This document shows, piece after piece, positions 19,383-29,221 of a stretch of 64,000 nucleotides of DNA. Source of the DNA: DATCJA01 sp963814955 (lineage in GTDB: Bacteria; Acidobacteriota; Vicinamibacteria; Vicinamibacterales; UBA2999); contig CAWFEX010000008.1 in the NCBI GenBank assembly GCA_963814955.1, positions 806,001 through 870,000 of the forward strand. The letters run 5' to 3'. The notes beneath the pieces were generated by a model, which saw nothing but the letters and a program-made list of their open reading frames with translations, was not told the DNA's origin and made no database searches. A program made the translations under genes and the position numbers. Position 1 is the stretch's first letter. Each line of letters opens with the position of its first letter.

Positions 19383-20024
19383 TCAGGCGTCTGGTCCTGA
19401 CCAATCGAATCCGATGTGCTTGCTCGATTTACCGGTGCGATCCCACTTGAAACCGAAAGCGTCCGCCTTGTCTGCCGTCGCCTTCCCGTAGGTGGCCACG
19501 CCACCTGGACCGGTTTCGCAGCCACCGGCGTTGTGCACTTGCACGCGCTTGCCTGGGGGGGTCGTCGGCCCGCCGAGCGCATCGGCGCTCGACTTCAGCT
19601 TGCCTGGAATCTCCGCACGCCATGATCCCAGGTCATCGTCGACGTGAAAGTCGATGCGTGCGAACTCCATCCCGCGCACTTCGCCGATGAAGTTCGCAAA
19701 TGTGCCGGGCCAGCCGCCGACTCGTCCGCCGAAAATCATCTGCAACGCCTCGCGCTGGCGATCGTCCGCGCGTTCGTCGATGAACATCGCCATCGACGCT
19801 TTCGACTGCCCTTCCCAGATATTTCCCTTGAAGGTGCCGAGCGCCATCACGCTGAGCCCATCCAGACGAACATCGCCGTAATTCCCGGTGCGGATATGCC
19901 ACGCCAGAATGCCGCTGCAGTCGCCGGTGGTTGGTGGCTGTGCAAAGGTGCATGGACAGGGAATGCTGCAGTTACAGGTGTCAAACCAATCGCCCCGTAC
20001 GTGCCATGTCGGGATATTCGCCAT
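19383..20024 (-). CDS. DUF1326 family protein
   Basis: This is a 213-residue soluble protein typical of DUF1326. It opens with WHVRGDWFDTCNCSIPCPCT, a cysteine cluster of the C-x-C-x3-C-x-C type that could bind a metal, and continues with GDCSGILAWHI and GVRLDGLSV-like strands. No signal peptide is seen. It follows a DUF2182 membrane protein on the same strand. That pairing is common in bacteria and suggests a joint role, perhaps in metal handling. The reaction is unknown. Confidence 0.85.
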   Translation of the reverse strand: MANIPTWHVRGDWFDTCNCSIPCPCTFAQPPTTGDCSGILAWHIRTGNYGDVRLDGLSVMALGTFKGNIWEGQSKASMAMFIDERADDRQREALQMIFGGRVGGWPGTFANFIGEVRGMEFARIDFHVDDDLGSWRAEIPGKLKSSADALGGPTTPPGKRVQVHNAGGCETGPGGVATYGKATADKADAFGFKWDRTGKSSKHIGFDWSGPDA

Positions 20025-20070
20025 GTCGCCTCCGATCGCCCGTTTGGAAAGCGAATCGATTATAGGCCTC

Positions 20071-20872
20071 TCAGCGCACGAGCATCCAGATCGCCGCGGC
20101 TATCAAGATGACGCCGCTGGCTCGAGCGCCTTCCGCGCCCAAGGATGTGAGCTTTTCGAATGCAATCAGCGCCGTCAACGCAGCGATGACGGTCAGATTC
20201 ATGACGCCGCCGGCGAACAACAACAGCATCAGCGCCCAGCAGCAGCCCACACAGAGCGCGCCATGCTCGATGCCCATGCGAAACGCGCCGGCCGATCCGC
20301 GGCGCCAGCGACTCATAAGGAAACCAAGAGGCGACTGACATGCTCGGAGACAGGCGTGCTTGATCGGTGTCAGTTGATACACGCCCGCAATCAACAGCAA
20401 TACCCCACCGGCAACTGCGCTCGTGACCTCCATCATTGCCGAAACCACGCGGAGCGTTGCCAGGAGACGCTGAAGCACAGTGGCTGCCAGGCTGAACAGG
20501 CCCCATACCACCAGGTAACCGGCCGCGAACGCATAAATCTGCCGCGCCGCCGTCGTTGCCGCCTCCGACCGTCGCGCAACGGCGCCATAGAACAGCAGCA
20601 TAGGAGAGGCGGACGGCATCATCATCGCCGCCATCATGACGGCCCACATGGCCCAGAGCAGCGCGAGGTGCCCGGGGTCCCACACTGCCGTCATCATCCA
20701 GGCACTGGCGCCGGTCATCGACCCGTACATGTCGCGCGCCATGACCACAATCCATATCCAACAGAGCACCGGGAGTACCGATCAACAGCGCCACGGCAGG
20801 CGCTCGGTCGTATCGCAGTGCTGACTCGAGAATCGTTGGAGGCGGCTCGTTCGGTCCCGTCGCGGACGCCAT
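20071..20872 (-). CDS. DUF2182 integral membrane protein (frameshifted)
   Basis: This predicted metal-binding membrane protein has about 265 residues and six helices. Met-rich MWAVMMAAMMMPSASPM forms helix 2, and the Cys/His-rich stretches KHACLRACQSP and EHGALCVGCCWALMLLL are diagnostic of DUF2182. The N-terminal 35 residues (MASATGPNEPPPTILE onward) lie in another frame from 20872. One extra base at about 20770-20775, beside a CCC run, breaks the gene just as the first helix begins. The C-terminal frame alone starts at 20769. It probably forms a unit with the DUF1326 gene downstream. Confidence 0.75.
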
Positions 20873-20979
20873 CGACGGATCGTTATGCGAAGTCGGCAGA
20901 CGACGCAAGCCGGCTGCCGGCGAGGTCTTGACGGACGCCGCCGGTCTTAGTACAACGCCATCACTCAAAGGAGCTCCCC

Positions 20980-21672
20980 GTGAGTCTTGTCCTGTCGATG
21001 ACTCGACGCCGCGCCACCGCCGCGATTCTGGTTGTCTTCGGCCTGCTCGCCGATGTGCTGTTGTCCGCGCAGGCGCCGCCGAGAGACCCGACCCGCTGGG
21101 AACCGGACGTCGCCGCGTTCGAGAGTCAGGATCGAAGCGCTCCGCCGCAGACGGGCGGCATCGTCTTCGTCGGCGCATCGAGCATCGTGCGGTGGAAAGT
21201 GTCGGAATTCTTTCCCGACCTGCCGGTGCTCAACCGCGGATTCGGCGGTTCGGAAATGGCGGACACGGCGCACTTCACGGCGCGCACCGTCCTCCCTTAT
21301 GAGCCACGGATCGTGGTTCTCTACCCGGGCGAGAACGACATCGCGCGCGGTGTTTCGCCGGAGACGGTGGCCGCCGGCTTCGAACGATTCGTGGCCACGG
21401 TCCACGGCGCGCTTCCGAAAACCAGAATTCTCGTCATAGGTCTCAAGCCGACACCCGCAAGGTGGCGCTTCAACGCCCAGATGATCGAAACCAACCGGTT
21501 GCTGCGCGGTATCGCGTCGCGCAACGAGCAGATTACGTACATCAGTGTCGAGAAGGCGATGCTGGGGCCTGACAAGCTGCCGCGCCCGGACTTGTTCATC
21601 GGGGACGGCCAGCACATGACGCAGGCCGGCTACGAAATCTGGACCGATATCGTCCGCCCGCATCTCAAGTAA
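20980..21672 (+). CDS. Exported SGNH/GDSL-type hydrolase
   Basis: This is a 230-residue esterase/lipase-like protein of the SGNH superfamily. After an N-terminal hydrophobic signal (about 8-30) come block I FVGASSIVRW (nucleophile in GASS), block II GFGGSEMAD, block III YPGENDIARG (Asn of the oxyanion hole) and block V DGQHMTQAGYE (Asp and His of the triad). All catalytic positions are present. It probably deacylates sugars or lipids in the periplasm. The GTG start at 20980 has AAAGGAG ten bases upstream. Palindromic repeats follow the stop codon immediately. Confidence 0.8.
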   Translation: MSLVLSMTRRRATAAILVVFGLLADVLLSAQAPPRDPTRWEPDVAAFESQDRSAPPQTGGIVFVGASSIVRWKVSEFFPDLPVLNRGFGGSEMADTAHFTARTVLPYEPRIVVLYPGENDIARGVSPETVAAGFERFVATVHGALPKTRILVIGLKPTPARWRFNAQMIETNRLLRGIASRNEQITYISVEKAMLGPDKLPRPDLFIGDGQHMTQAGYEIWTDIVRPHLK

Positions 21673-21796
21673 GGGTCAGACCCGGGGTCAGACCCGGGGT
21701 CTGACCCCTTGATACACGACGACTTAAGGCAAGGCATTGAGTCGACCTGTCACCGGGGTCAGACCCGGGGTCTGACCCCGGGTCTGACCCCCGGGT
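21673..21796. repeat. Two clusters of GGGTCAGACCC palindromic repeats
   Basis: The gap between the SGNH hydrolase and the TonB receptor contains two runs (21673-21709 and 21753-21796) built from alternating GGGGTCAGACCC and GGGGTCTGACCCC units, each self-complementary. A third copy lies at 32289-32313. They resemble REP-like dispersed palindromes and may also act as terminators. Confidence 0.75.
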
Positions 21797-21818
21797 ACAA
21801 GTTGTTGCAGGAGTAACG

Positions 21819-24480
21819 ATGCAATCTGGTGCGTGTGTGCGCGGGGTGGTGTTCCTGGCGGCCATCCTCGCGGCATTGCCTCTCGAAGCGGCGACCGTTG
21901 GTGGCCGGGTATCGGATTCAACCGGCGCGGCGCTTCCCGGGGCGCGGGTAGTGCTGCGTGGCGTCGCCACGGGTCAGGAAACTGTCGTCGAAACCGATGG
22001 CGAGGGAAGGTTCATCCTTGAAGCGCCGGCGACCGGCACGTATCTCCTGATTGCAACCCGACCTGGATTCTCCGAAGTGGCCCGAACAGTAGTGGTGACG
22101 GCGACCGAGGAAACGCTCGACGTGCCTGTACAGCTGAACCTGGGCGGGCTGACCGCAGAAGTCACCGTGACCGCCGCCCGCGCGGAACGTGAATCCCGTC
22201 AGATCCCACTCCACGTGGAAAGCCTCACCGGCGAATCGACCCGTCAGACCAATCCGGTCTCTACCGGCGATGTGCTGTCGAATCTCGCCAACATTACCCC
22301 CGTCGGCAACGGACCGTTCGGCATACGACCACGGGTTCGCGGCCTCGATTCCACACGGCTGCTCGTGCTCGTCGACGGCGAACGACTGAACACCGCGCGA
22401 CAAGCGACCGACCGCACGGGCGCTGAAGTTGGATTGATTTCGCCGGATGCGATCAGCAGAGTGGAAATCGTCAACGGCGCCGGTACGGTGCTCTACGGCT
22501 CTGACGCGCTCGCGGGCACGATCAATGTCATTACCAACGAGCCGACATTCTCGGATCGCGTGCTGGCGCTTTATGGTGTCAACGGCTTTTACAGCTCCAA
22601 CGAAAATGGGCGGCGCGCCACGGCGACTCTAGGCATCACATCGCCGCGTTATGCCGTTCGCCTGCAGACGGGTACCGAACGCTTCGACAACTACAAGGCC
22701 GGCGCGTTGACCGTGGAAGACACGCGCCCGATGTTCGCCGACGGTCGGCTCCGCCGTGGCGACACCGTCGACGATGCGTTCGGCTTCGCGTTTGCGTCGT
22801 TCCCCGATCCGTTCAATGCCCCCTACGTGCGGACCGACCGCGAGATTGCAAGCTCGGGCGCCACAGGGCACTTCGTCAATTTGTCCGGACTCGTGCGCGT
22901 GGGCGATCGACGCACGCTGCGTCTGCGCTATCAGGCCCGGCGCATGGACGACATCGGGTTCCCTGACTTTGCCCAGCCGTACTTCTTCAATGCGACATCG
23001 CTGCCTCAAAGCGACCTCGACCGCGCGTCGGCGCGATACGAAGCACAGGCGGTGACGCCGTGGCTCGCCAACCTTTCGGTCACGGCTCACTATCAGCGAA
23101 CGGATCGCGTGCTGCAAAACCTGCTGCCCGTGCAGTTCCCGGCGCCCACCCCCGTCGCCTTCTTTCCCATCACGGTATTCCGCCTCGACATCCTGTCGCA
23201 GACGGAGCAGCGCGTGTGGTCGCCTGGTGTCGACGTGCAAGCTGTGCTGACTCCCGTGGATCGGCACGTCCTCACAACGGGCCTGACCTTCTATCGCGAT
23301 CGCAGCAGCGATGTGCGGACGACGTCGACGACGACATCGATGGCGGGACAGGTGGCGCTCGGCGCACGCGGTCCTGCGCCAGTGATATTTCCGTCCTTGA
23401 TTCAGCTCGGCCTTCCAGCGGTGGCCCATCCCGTGCGCGTACCGGACGCGAGACTGCGCGACATCGCGCTGTTTGCGCAGGACGAGTGGCGTGTTCTCCC
23501 GCGCGTATCTCTGGTAGCCGGAATGCGCGGCGACTTCTACCGCGTGACGAGCGAGGCGACGCCGGGCTATGACGTGTCAGCCGTGGTGGCGGGCGCCAGG
23601 CCCGCAATCGATCCAACCACGCTGCCGAGCGCGGAAGGCACGACGCTGTCGCGGAACGCGCTCACCGGCGATGTCGGCCTCGTCTTTAATGCCGGAGGCC
23701 GCGTAAGCCCGTTTGCGCGGTTCGGCCGCAGCTACCGGCATCCGAATCTTGAAGAGCTGTTCTACGCCGGTCCGGCGACTGCCGGGAACATTGCGCCGAA
23801 CATCAGAGTGAAGCCCGAGACCGGGAACAATGTCGACCTCGGTGCAACCGTCGACGTGGGTCGCTTCACGGGCGGCGCGTACTTCTTCGTGAATCAGTAC
23901 CGAGAACTTCGTGGCGCAGGACCTCGTCGTCGCGACCACGCCGGCCGGACCGCTGGCCCAGGCCACCAACTACGCGGACGTGCGCATCCACGGCCTCGAA
24001 CTCAGCGGCGCGGCGCCGATCGTGCTCACCCGCGGCATCGTGACGCTGAACGCGTCGGCGGCGCTCACGCGCGGGACGATTACCGACGGAATCGATCCGC
24101 TGACCGGCCGGCCGCTCGATGGGGCGCCGGCGGACAACATCACGCCGGTCAAGGTTCTCGCGGCGGCACGCTTCACGGCTCCGCGCGGCCGATGGTGGGC
24201 AGAGTATGGAGTGCACGCCCAGACCGATGTCACACGGGTCACCCCTACCCTGCTCGAGTCGCCGTTCCGCATCGCGCAGGATTTCCTGTCGCTCGATGGC
24301 TTTGCCGTGCAGCGTCTGGGCTGGGGCGTGGATATCTCGCGCGGGCGCAACAGGCTTGCGCTGGTCTTTGCGATAGAGAATCTCGCAAACCGCTACTACC
24401 GCGAACACTTTCAATTCGCGCCGGCGCGAGGGCGCAGCTTCACGATGGGGATCAGCGCCGGCGCGATGGAGAGCCGCTAG
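21819..24480 (+). CDS. TonB-dependent receptor (frameshifted near C-terminus)
   Basis: This outer-membrane receptor has about 886 residues. Signal peptide, N-terminal carboxypeptidase-regulatory-like domain (GGRVSDSTGAALPGARV), plug (about 115-240, with RPRVRGLDSTRLLVLVDGER and GAGTVLYGSDALAGTINVIT), then a 22-strand-type barrel ending in the last strand FTMGISAGAMESR. At about 23901-23904 one extra base after VNQY diverts the frame. The C-terminal 190 residues (ENFVAQDLVVATTPAG onward) continue in the adjacent frame to the stop at 24480. The plug resembles siderophore or cobalamin receptors; the substrate is not known. Confidence 0.8.
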
Positions 24481-24489
24481 TTCAGCGCT

Positions 24490-25152
24490 TCAGCGATTCG
24501 TCTTTCGGCGGCTCGCGCGCGCGAGCATCGCGAGCCCGGCGCCGAACAGCAGCAGGCTGGCCGGCTCTGGCACCTCTGTAACGTCACCGGTCGTATCGGA
24601 TGAATCTCCTATGCGAACGTACGCACTCATGTGCGAGATGTCGGCGGCGCCGCCACGCCCGGTCGGTGTTCTGAATGGAGTGACATAAGAACCGGACGTG
24701 GCACCCGTGCCGATCAGATAACCGACGAAATTCCCCGGGTCTTTCGGCACACCTCCTTTGAATACGAGCATCAGGTCCGAGATGCCCTGCGATGTCCAGA
24801 CGTCATCGATCGACCACGTTCCGGAAATTGGTCCGCCGGTCACCGACAGTCCGATGTCGAGTCCTGACTCAGCTTCGAAAGCCTTGCCCGCGAATTGCCA
24901 GTCATCGAATCCGAACATGGCATCCACGTTCACCTGAAAGAGCGTTGGATCGGATCCGAGAAAATCGTTGTTCGTGCCTCCAATCTCGCAACCGGTGCTC
25001 GGCGTGACGTTGTCCGCAATATGTGGGCTGTTGCCGATGAGAGCAGGACACGTGATACTTGCGGCACCCGCCGACTCAGTACCGACAAAAACGCTGCTCG
25101 CGGCAATGAAGAAAACGACGATCGAGTCACGCCAGCATCCACTACCTCTCAC
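24490..25152 (-). CDS. PEP-CTERM surface-sorted protein
   Basis: This is a 220-residue exported protein with a hydrophobic signal segment (about 9-30), a beta-rich middle with two potential disulphide cysteines, and a C-terminal VPEPASLLLFGAGLAMLA followed by RASRRK. That is the PEP-CTERM tripartite sorting signal recognised by exosortase. No exosortase gene is in the window, so sorting depends on a distant locus. The GTG at 25152 is the only start consistent with the signal, because the nearby upstream ATG leads into a stop. The mature domain is not recognised. Confidence 0.75.
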   Translation of the reverse strand: MRGSGCWRDSIVVFFIAASSVFVGTESAGAASITCPALIGNSPHIADNVTPSTGCEIGGTNNDFLGSDPTLFQVNVDAMFGFDDWQFAGKAFEAESGLDIGLSVTGGPISGTWSIDDVWTSQGISDLMLVFKGGVPKDPGNFVGYLIGTGATSGSYVTPFRTPTGRGGAADISHMSAYVRIGDSSDTTGDVTEVPEPASLLLFGAGLAMLARASRRKTNR

Positions 25153-25611
25153 GTTTCATCCCTTTCGAATGTCCATAGGCTGCTCGACGAGCAGCGACGT
25201 TGTCTGGCAGCTGAACCACCAATAATCGCGCTCAGGACGACGTCCCGTTATCGGCAGCCGAAACAAGGACTTACAGTTTTGCCTGGACGAATTCGATCCG
25301 CGGGGGGCGACTATTGGCCAGCGGACGTGAGTACTTTGCTGCCGTGGTCTGGATCGCGGAGGACTTCTTCCCGTTCACGCGGATGCACGCGCTCGCAACG
25401 AGCGAGCGCAGCCACGTCACCTGCCGGTCACCGGACGTTGCGATGAGGAACGCGGTCGGGAGGACGCAGAAAATCGCGGAGCGCCCGGCGCACTGCACAG
25501 CTCGGGACGGATCGTCGTCGGTAAGAAGGCGGTTCCTCACTTAGCACCGGCGGGTTGACAACATAAACCGCGTACGCCAATCTCAGCCCGGTCGCTCTTG
25601 GAGGATTCGTA
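25153..25611. other. 459-bp stretch without a supported gene
   Basis: Only short frames occur here, on both strands (for example 25271-25540 minus, 89 codons). None has recognisable motifs, a good ribosome site or family resemblance. The stretch includes the promoters of the flanking divergent genes, and may hold a decayed gene. Confidence 0.4.
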
Positions 25612-26034
25612 ATGAAATCGACGATCGGCATTGCCCTCTTCTTGCTCATGATGGTGGCATCGGCGCCCGCGTCGGCCCACCATGCCTTTGCTGCCGAATT
25701 CGACGCGAAGAACTGCTCCGATGTCACCGGCATCCTGACCAAGGTGAACTATGAGAACCCGCACGCCTACCTCTTCGTTGACGTGAAGAACGCCGGCGGC
25801 CAGGCCGAGGAGGCGACGTTCCAGCTTTCATCGACATCGAACCTGAGACGGGGCGGCGCAACATATCCCGTCCTGAATGCCAGCGTCGGAAAGGAAGTGC
25901 TGGTCAGGGGCTGCGCGTCGAAGAACGGTGAAAAGAACCGCTACGCGGGTTCGTTCGTCAAGCTGGCCGACGGTACCGTGCAGCGGGTCGGGCAGGACGT
26001 CGAGGGAATTTTCGGCACGAAGATCTGGAGATGA
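25612..26034 (+). CDS. DUF6152 family exported protein
   Basis: This is a 140-residue exported protein. After the signal peptide comes HHAFAAEFDAKN, the His-His start typical of DUF6152. VNYENPHAYLFVDVKNAGG follows, as does GKEVLVRGCASKNG, which resembles the conserved beta strands of the family. GGAGG lies shortly upstream of ATG 25612. Its stop overlaps the ATG of the partner gene (ATGA), showing coexpression. The function is unknown. The same pairing occurs at 52018-53360, and a fused form at 14784-15797. Confidence 0.8.
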   Translation: MKSTIGIALFLLMMVASAPASAHHAFAAEFDAKNCSDVTGILTKVNYENPHAYLFVDVKNAGGQAEEATFQLSSTSNLRRGGATYPVLNASVGKEVLVRGCASKNGEKNRYAGSFVKLADGTVQRVGQDVEGIFGTKIWR

Positions 26035-26861
26035 ACGTGAGAATCAGCTTTGCCGTGCTGTTTTCCGCGGTCTGCCTCGTATCGGTGACAGCCGCGACTG
26101 CCCAGGAGCAGGACAAAACCTACGTCGAGGCGAGGGGGAACGTGCGACCGGTACCGCTGCCGCCCGGCGGTCCTCCGCCACGGATGTCGGACGGGCACGT
26201 GGACCTGTCGGGCGTCTGGTTTGCCGGTCCGACAGGCCGGGCCAACGCATGGAGCGTCGTTCCCGACGCGCCGGTCAAGCAGGACCCGATTCCGTTTCGC
26301 CCCGAGGCCCTCGCGAAGATCAAGGCGTTGAGCCGCACCGAGCTCGAGCTCGGCAACGCGCAGGTCGCCTGCCGGCCGCTCGGAGTCCCCGGGATGTGGA
26401 CCACCAATCCGTATCCGCACCAGATCATCATGAAGCCCGATCTGTTCGTCCACCTGATTGAAAGCAACAACAACTGGCGCACCGTTCGTATCGGCCGCCC
26501 GCACCGGCCGAAGGACGAGCTGGAGCCCCTCTACATGGGGGATACGGCTGCGAAGTGGGAAGGCGATACGCTCGTCCTCGACACGATCTCGATCGACGAG
26601 CGCACCTGGATCCAGGGCAACGGCTGGTACCACAGCGACCAGCTGCGGGTGATCGAGCGACTGCGGCGCCCGAACAGGAACTATCTCGAGTATCAGTACA
26701 CGATTGAGGATCCGGTCGTGCTTACCAAGCCGTGGACCTCAGCGTGGCGCACGTTCTCGCTCTCGGCCGCCGACGAAAGCCTGACCGAAAACTTCTGCAC
26801 CAACAATGAAAACTTCGAGCAGTTTCAGAAGTTGAACGAGATCGAATCGAAGCCGCGGTAA
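26031..26861 (+). CDS. Exported DUF6152-partner protein
   Basis: This is a 276-residue exported protein: signal peptide, Pro-rich linker (PPGGPPPRM), then DGHVDLSGVWFAGP, DTAAKWEGDTLVLDTISIDE, and ERLRRPNRNYLEYQYTIEDPV. These match segments in 14784-15797 (GRWEGDTLVVETTNF) and 52488-53360 (GRWDGDTLVIDVEGF), so all three belong to one family. The conserved W-x-GDTL motif may be a binding surface; no enzyme activity is known. The gene overlaps the DUF6152 gene by four bases. A GC hairpin follows at 26896-26916. Confidence 0.78.
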   Translation: MNVRISFAVLFSAVCLVSVTAATAQEQDKTYVEARGNVRPVPLPPGGPPPRMSDGHVDLSGVWFAGPTGRANAWSVVPDAPVKQDPIPFRPEALAKIKALSRTELELGNAQVACRPLGVPGMWTTNPYPHQIIMKPDLFVHLIESNNNWRTVRIGRPHRPKDELEPLYMGDTAAKWEGDTLVLDTISIDERTWIQGNGWYHSDQLRVIERLRRPNRNYLEYQYTIEDPVVLTKPWTSAWRTFSLSAADESLTENFCTNNENFEQFQKLNEIESKPR

Positions 26862-26895
26862 GGGCTCACGTAGGGCGCGGTTTTACGCTGCGCCA

Positions 26896-26957
26896 GGCGG
26901 GCCGTAAAGGCCCGCCCTACGGTCCGGTCTAATCAGGCGGGTCCGAAAGGATCCGCC
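26896..26957. terminator. Two adjacent GC hairpins between convergent genes
   Basis: The first hairpin has 8-base arms (26896-26903, 26909-26916) and loop GTAAA. The second (26936-26957) has arms GGCGGGTCC and GGATCCGCC with one wobble pair and loop GAAA. Both are flanked by GTAGGGCG-like sequence of a dispersed repeat type and probably serve as shared terminators. Confidence 0.6.
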
Positions 26958-26970
26958 CTACGTGTGAGCT

Positions 26971-27675
26971 TCACTCCCCGCTGACGCGGTACGCCGGCCG
27001 CGGATACACACCCAGACCGTGATACGAGTTGGAGTAAATAGTCTCGGTGTATCGGATGCGCTTTCCGTTCTCGTCGAGGTATCCCAGCGACTGCTGGAAA
27101 AGACCGGGCTCGGCATGCTCTTCGGGCGCGGAGGCCTCGAGGATGTACAGCTTGCGCATGTGCATGGCCGCATACACCAGCGTCCGCCTGCCGTCGGCGC
27201 CGTTCAGCTGCAAGGCATGCCCTTCGACCATGTCCTGCCAGTCCCACGCATAATCGGTGACCTTGTAGATCGGGTTCTTCAGATACCGGGCGAGCGCAAA
27301 CGCGGGGGCGCCGCGTTCGTCCTGCTTCCAGTAGCCAGGGCCGATCGTCGCGCCTCCGTCGCGGCACTGCGCGTTGCCTGGAGGGCACGCCTTCCAGCGC
27401 GCGATTCCCTGCTGTTCGAGCGACGAATAGTCGACGACGGTAATCGAGAAGCGCTCCACGCCTCGTTCGGCGCTGTACACACGCGCCGGTAGCTTGTAGT
27501 TGAACTGCGACTGCCACGTGATCTCACTTATTCGTGGCTGGCCCGGAAAGTTGATGCTGAAGCCATCCTTCGGGCTGACGTATTCCTGCCACTCCGGGAG
27601 CTGCGATGAAGTCGACTGGGCGGCGACACCAGCCGCCGACAGCAGAAGCACGATGAGCGCTCCGACGATACGCAT
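26971..27675 (-). CDS. Exported protein of unknown function (paralogue of 11829-12485)
   Basis: This is a 234-residue secreted protein with signal peptide MRIVGALIVLLLSAAGVAAQ. The mature protein has EWQEYVSPKDGFSINFPGQP, VERFSITVVDYSS, LYILEASAPEEHAEPGLFQ and SLGYLDENGKRIRY. The same order is found in 11829-12485, so the pair arose by duplication. GGAGG precedes ATG 27675; an upstream in-frame start at 27723 is less likely because the signal peptide begins here. The function is unknown. A hydrolase-like gene lies upstream on the same strand. Confidence 0.72.
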   Translation of the reverse strand: MRIVGALIVLLLSAAGVAAQSTSSQLPEWQEYVSPKDGFSINFPGQPRISEITWQSQFNYKLPARVYSAERGVERFSITVVDYSSLEQQGIARWKACPPGNAQCRDGGATIGPGYWKQDERGAPAFALARYLKNPIYKVTDYAWDWQDMVEGHALQLNGADGRRTLVYAAMHMRKLYILEASAPEEHAEPGLFQQSLGYLDENGKRIRYTETIYSNSYHGLGVYPRPAYRVSGE

Positions 27676-27715
27676 TAGGTAGTCCTCCGATTCATGCGAA
27701 ACAAGACGTCTGTAT

Positions 27716-29067
27716 TCAATCAAAGAATCCCGAATCGATATAGCGAAACCAGGTCGACCCCACGATCTTGATGCTGTCCTGCGTGAAAAGATAGTGGTGC
27801 AGGCCCTCGATGCGCCCGATCCTGAATTTTTTCGCGTAGGGCTCCATCACCGCCCGGTTGGCATCAACGGTCGCCGGGGGCAGCGTTTCGTCCTTGGTGC
27901 CGTTGAGATCCAGGACCGCGACTTTCTTCAGTTCCGCAGGCGGAAAGCTCGTCTCGAAGATCGAGTGCATGAACGCAGCGAATCCGGCAGAGCGATCCGC
28001 GGCCGTAAGGAGGTCCGACTGCCAGAGGCGCATTCCGTGCTCGGTGAGCGCGCCGCCGGCGAAATACATCGCCGCGTCCTCCGTGCTCTTGAAACGCGGT
28101 GACCGCAGCGCCGCCTGCCACCAGCGCTCGCGGATCGCCGGATCGATCGTCCTGGTGTAGAACTCGAAATCGTCCAACCCCCGCTCGCGTACTCGAAGGG
28201 CCATGCGGTCGTAGATGTTGTTGAAGTTGCCGCCGAGCGTCGTGTTGTTGAGGTGCGCGAGGCCCGTGGAGCTCGTTCCCCAGCCAAGGTATCCATCCGG
28301 CAGGTAGTACTTCGCGAGCGGGTACAGGCTCGCCCCGCCCGTTGACATACCCCAGAACAGCACGAACGCCTGCGTCCGATCGGGAATCGCCTTCTCGAGT
28401 GCGAGCCGGTAGCCGTCAACGAAGACGCGCGGAGTTGCCGCCAGCATCTGCTTCTCCAACTCCGTGCCCCTTTTTGGGAACCGGTACACCGCGCTCGCGC
28501 TGGCCGACGTCACCGCGGAAACCCCGGACCGCCGGATTTCGAAGTCGCTTTCAGTCCAGTGACTCTTCTGACTACGACTGAAGATGGGCATGCGGCGTTC
28601 GATTGGAACCGTTGCCCACGATCCATCTCCCGACGGCGCGAGAAAGTTCCAGCGCCCGACACGCGTGAGCGCGACAAAGGTGACTCCCCGCTTCGCCAGC
28701 CAGACGCCGGGGCCCTCACCTTTTTCGACGGTGGAAACGAAATCCATCCCGTATTCGCTTCCTGGCTCGCCTCCCACTACGACGAGCTTCCGTCCACGGT
28801 GCAGACGCGGCGTATCCGGCGTCAGAATTACCGCGACCTGTGTAAACGGCCGCCCGTTGCGTACGAAATCGATGAACTCGATGCGCTGTGTATAGCCGGT
28901 TGTAACCGGGTATCGTCTGCCGCCAGGATCTCGCGGACCGCCGCCGCCGGGAGCGTTCCGTTATCGGGCGGGATATCCCATGCCGATACCGGCAAGCTCG
29001 ACAGGAGCGCCCAGACAGTCAAGAGCCCGGTCACTGCGAGCGGCCGCACAATCGAGGGCGCAGACAT
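27716..29067 (-). CDS. Exported alpha/beta-hydrolase-fold-like protein (frameshifted)
   Basis: This exported protein has about 450 residues. The signal peptide MSAPSIVRPLAVTGLLTVWA starts at 29067. The body has GRKLVVVGGEPGSEYGMDF, then AFVLFWGMSTGGASLYPLAK in which GMSTGG fits a nucleophile-elbow pattern G-x-S-x-G, and late Asp and His candidates (VAVLDLNGTKDE; GLHHYLF). At about 28906-28910 one G is missing from a G run. Restoring it joins DDTR to VTTGYTQRIEF. The fold assignment rests on motif order, so a hydrolase or esterase is likely but the substrate is unknown. Confidence 0.65.
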
Positions 29068-29221
29068 GGCTGGATGATATCGCCTTCAGCGGGAACCGGC
29101 CGAGTGTTCCCGGGGTATGGGTGTGCCGAAAAGAGAAACGCAGGTAAGTGCGCAGCGACTTGGGCGGGCAGACCGCCAGGGTCGTTATAATCTCCCGTCA
29201 TCGCCTCATTGAACCGCGCGC

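Noticed and set aside
25271..25540. 89-codon minus-strand frame as a small gene
   Set aside because: No ribosome site, domain or conserved composition; an antisense frame of similar length exists on the other strand.
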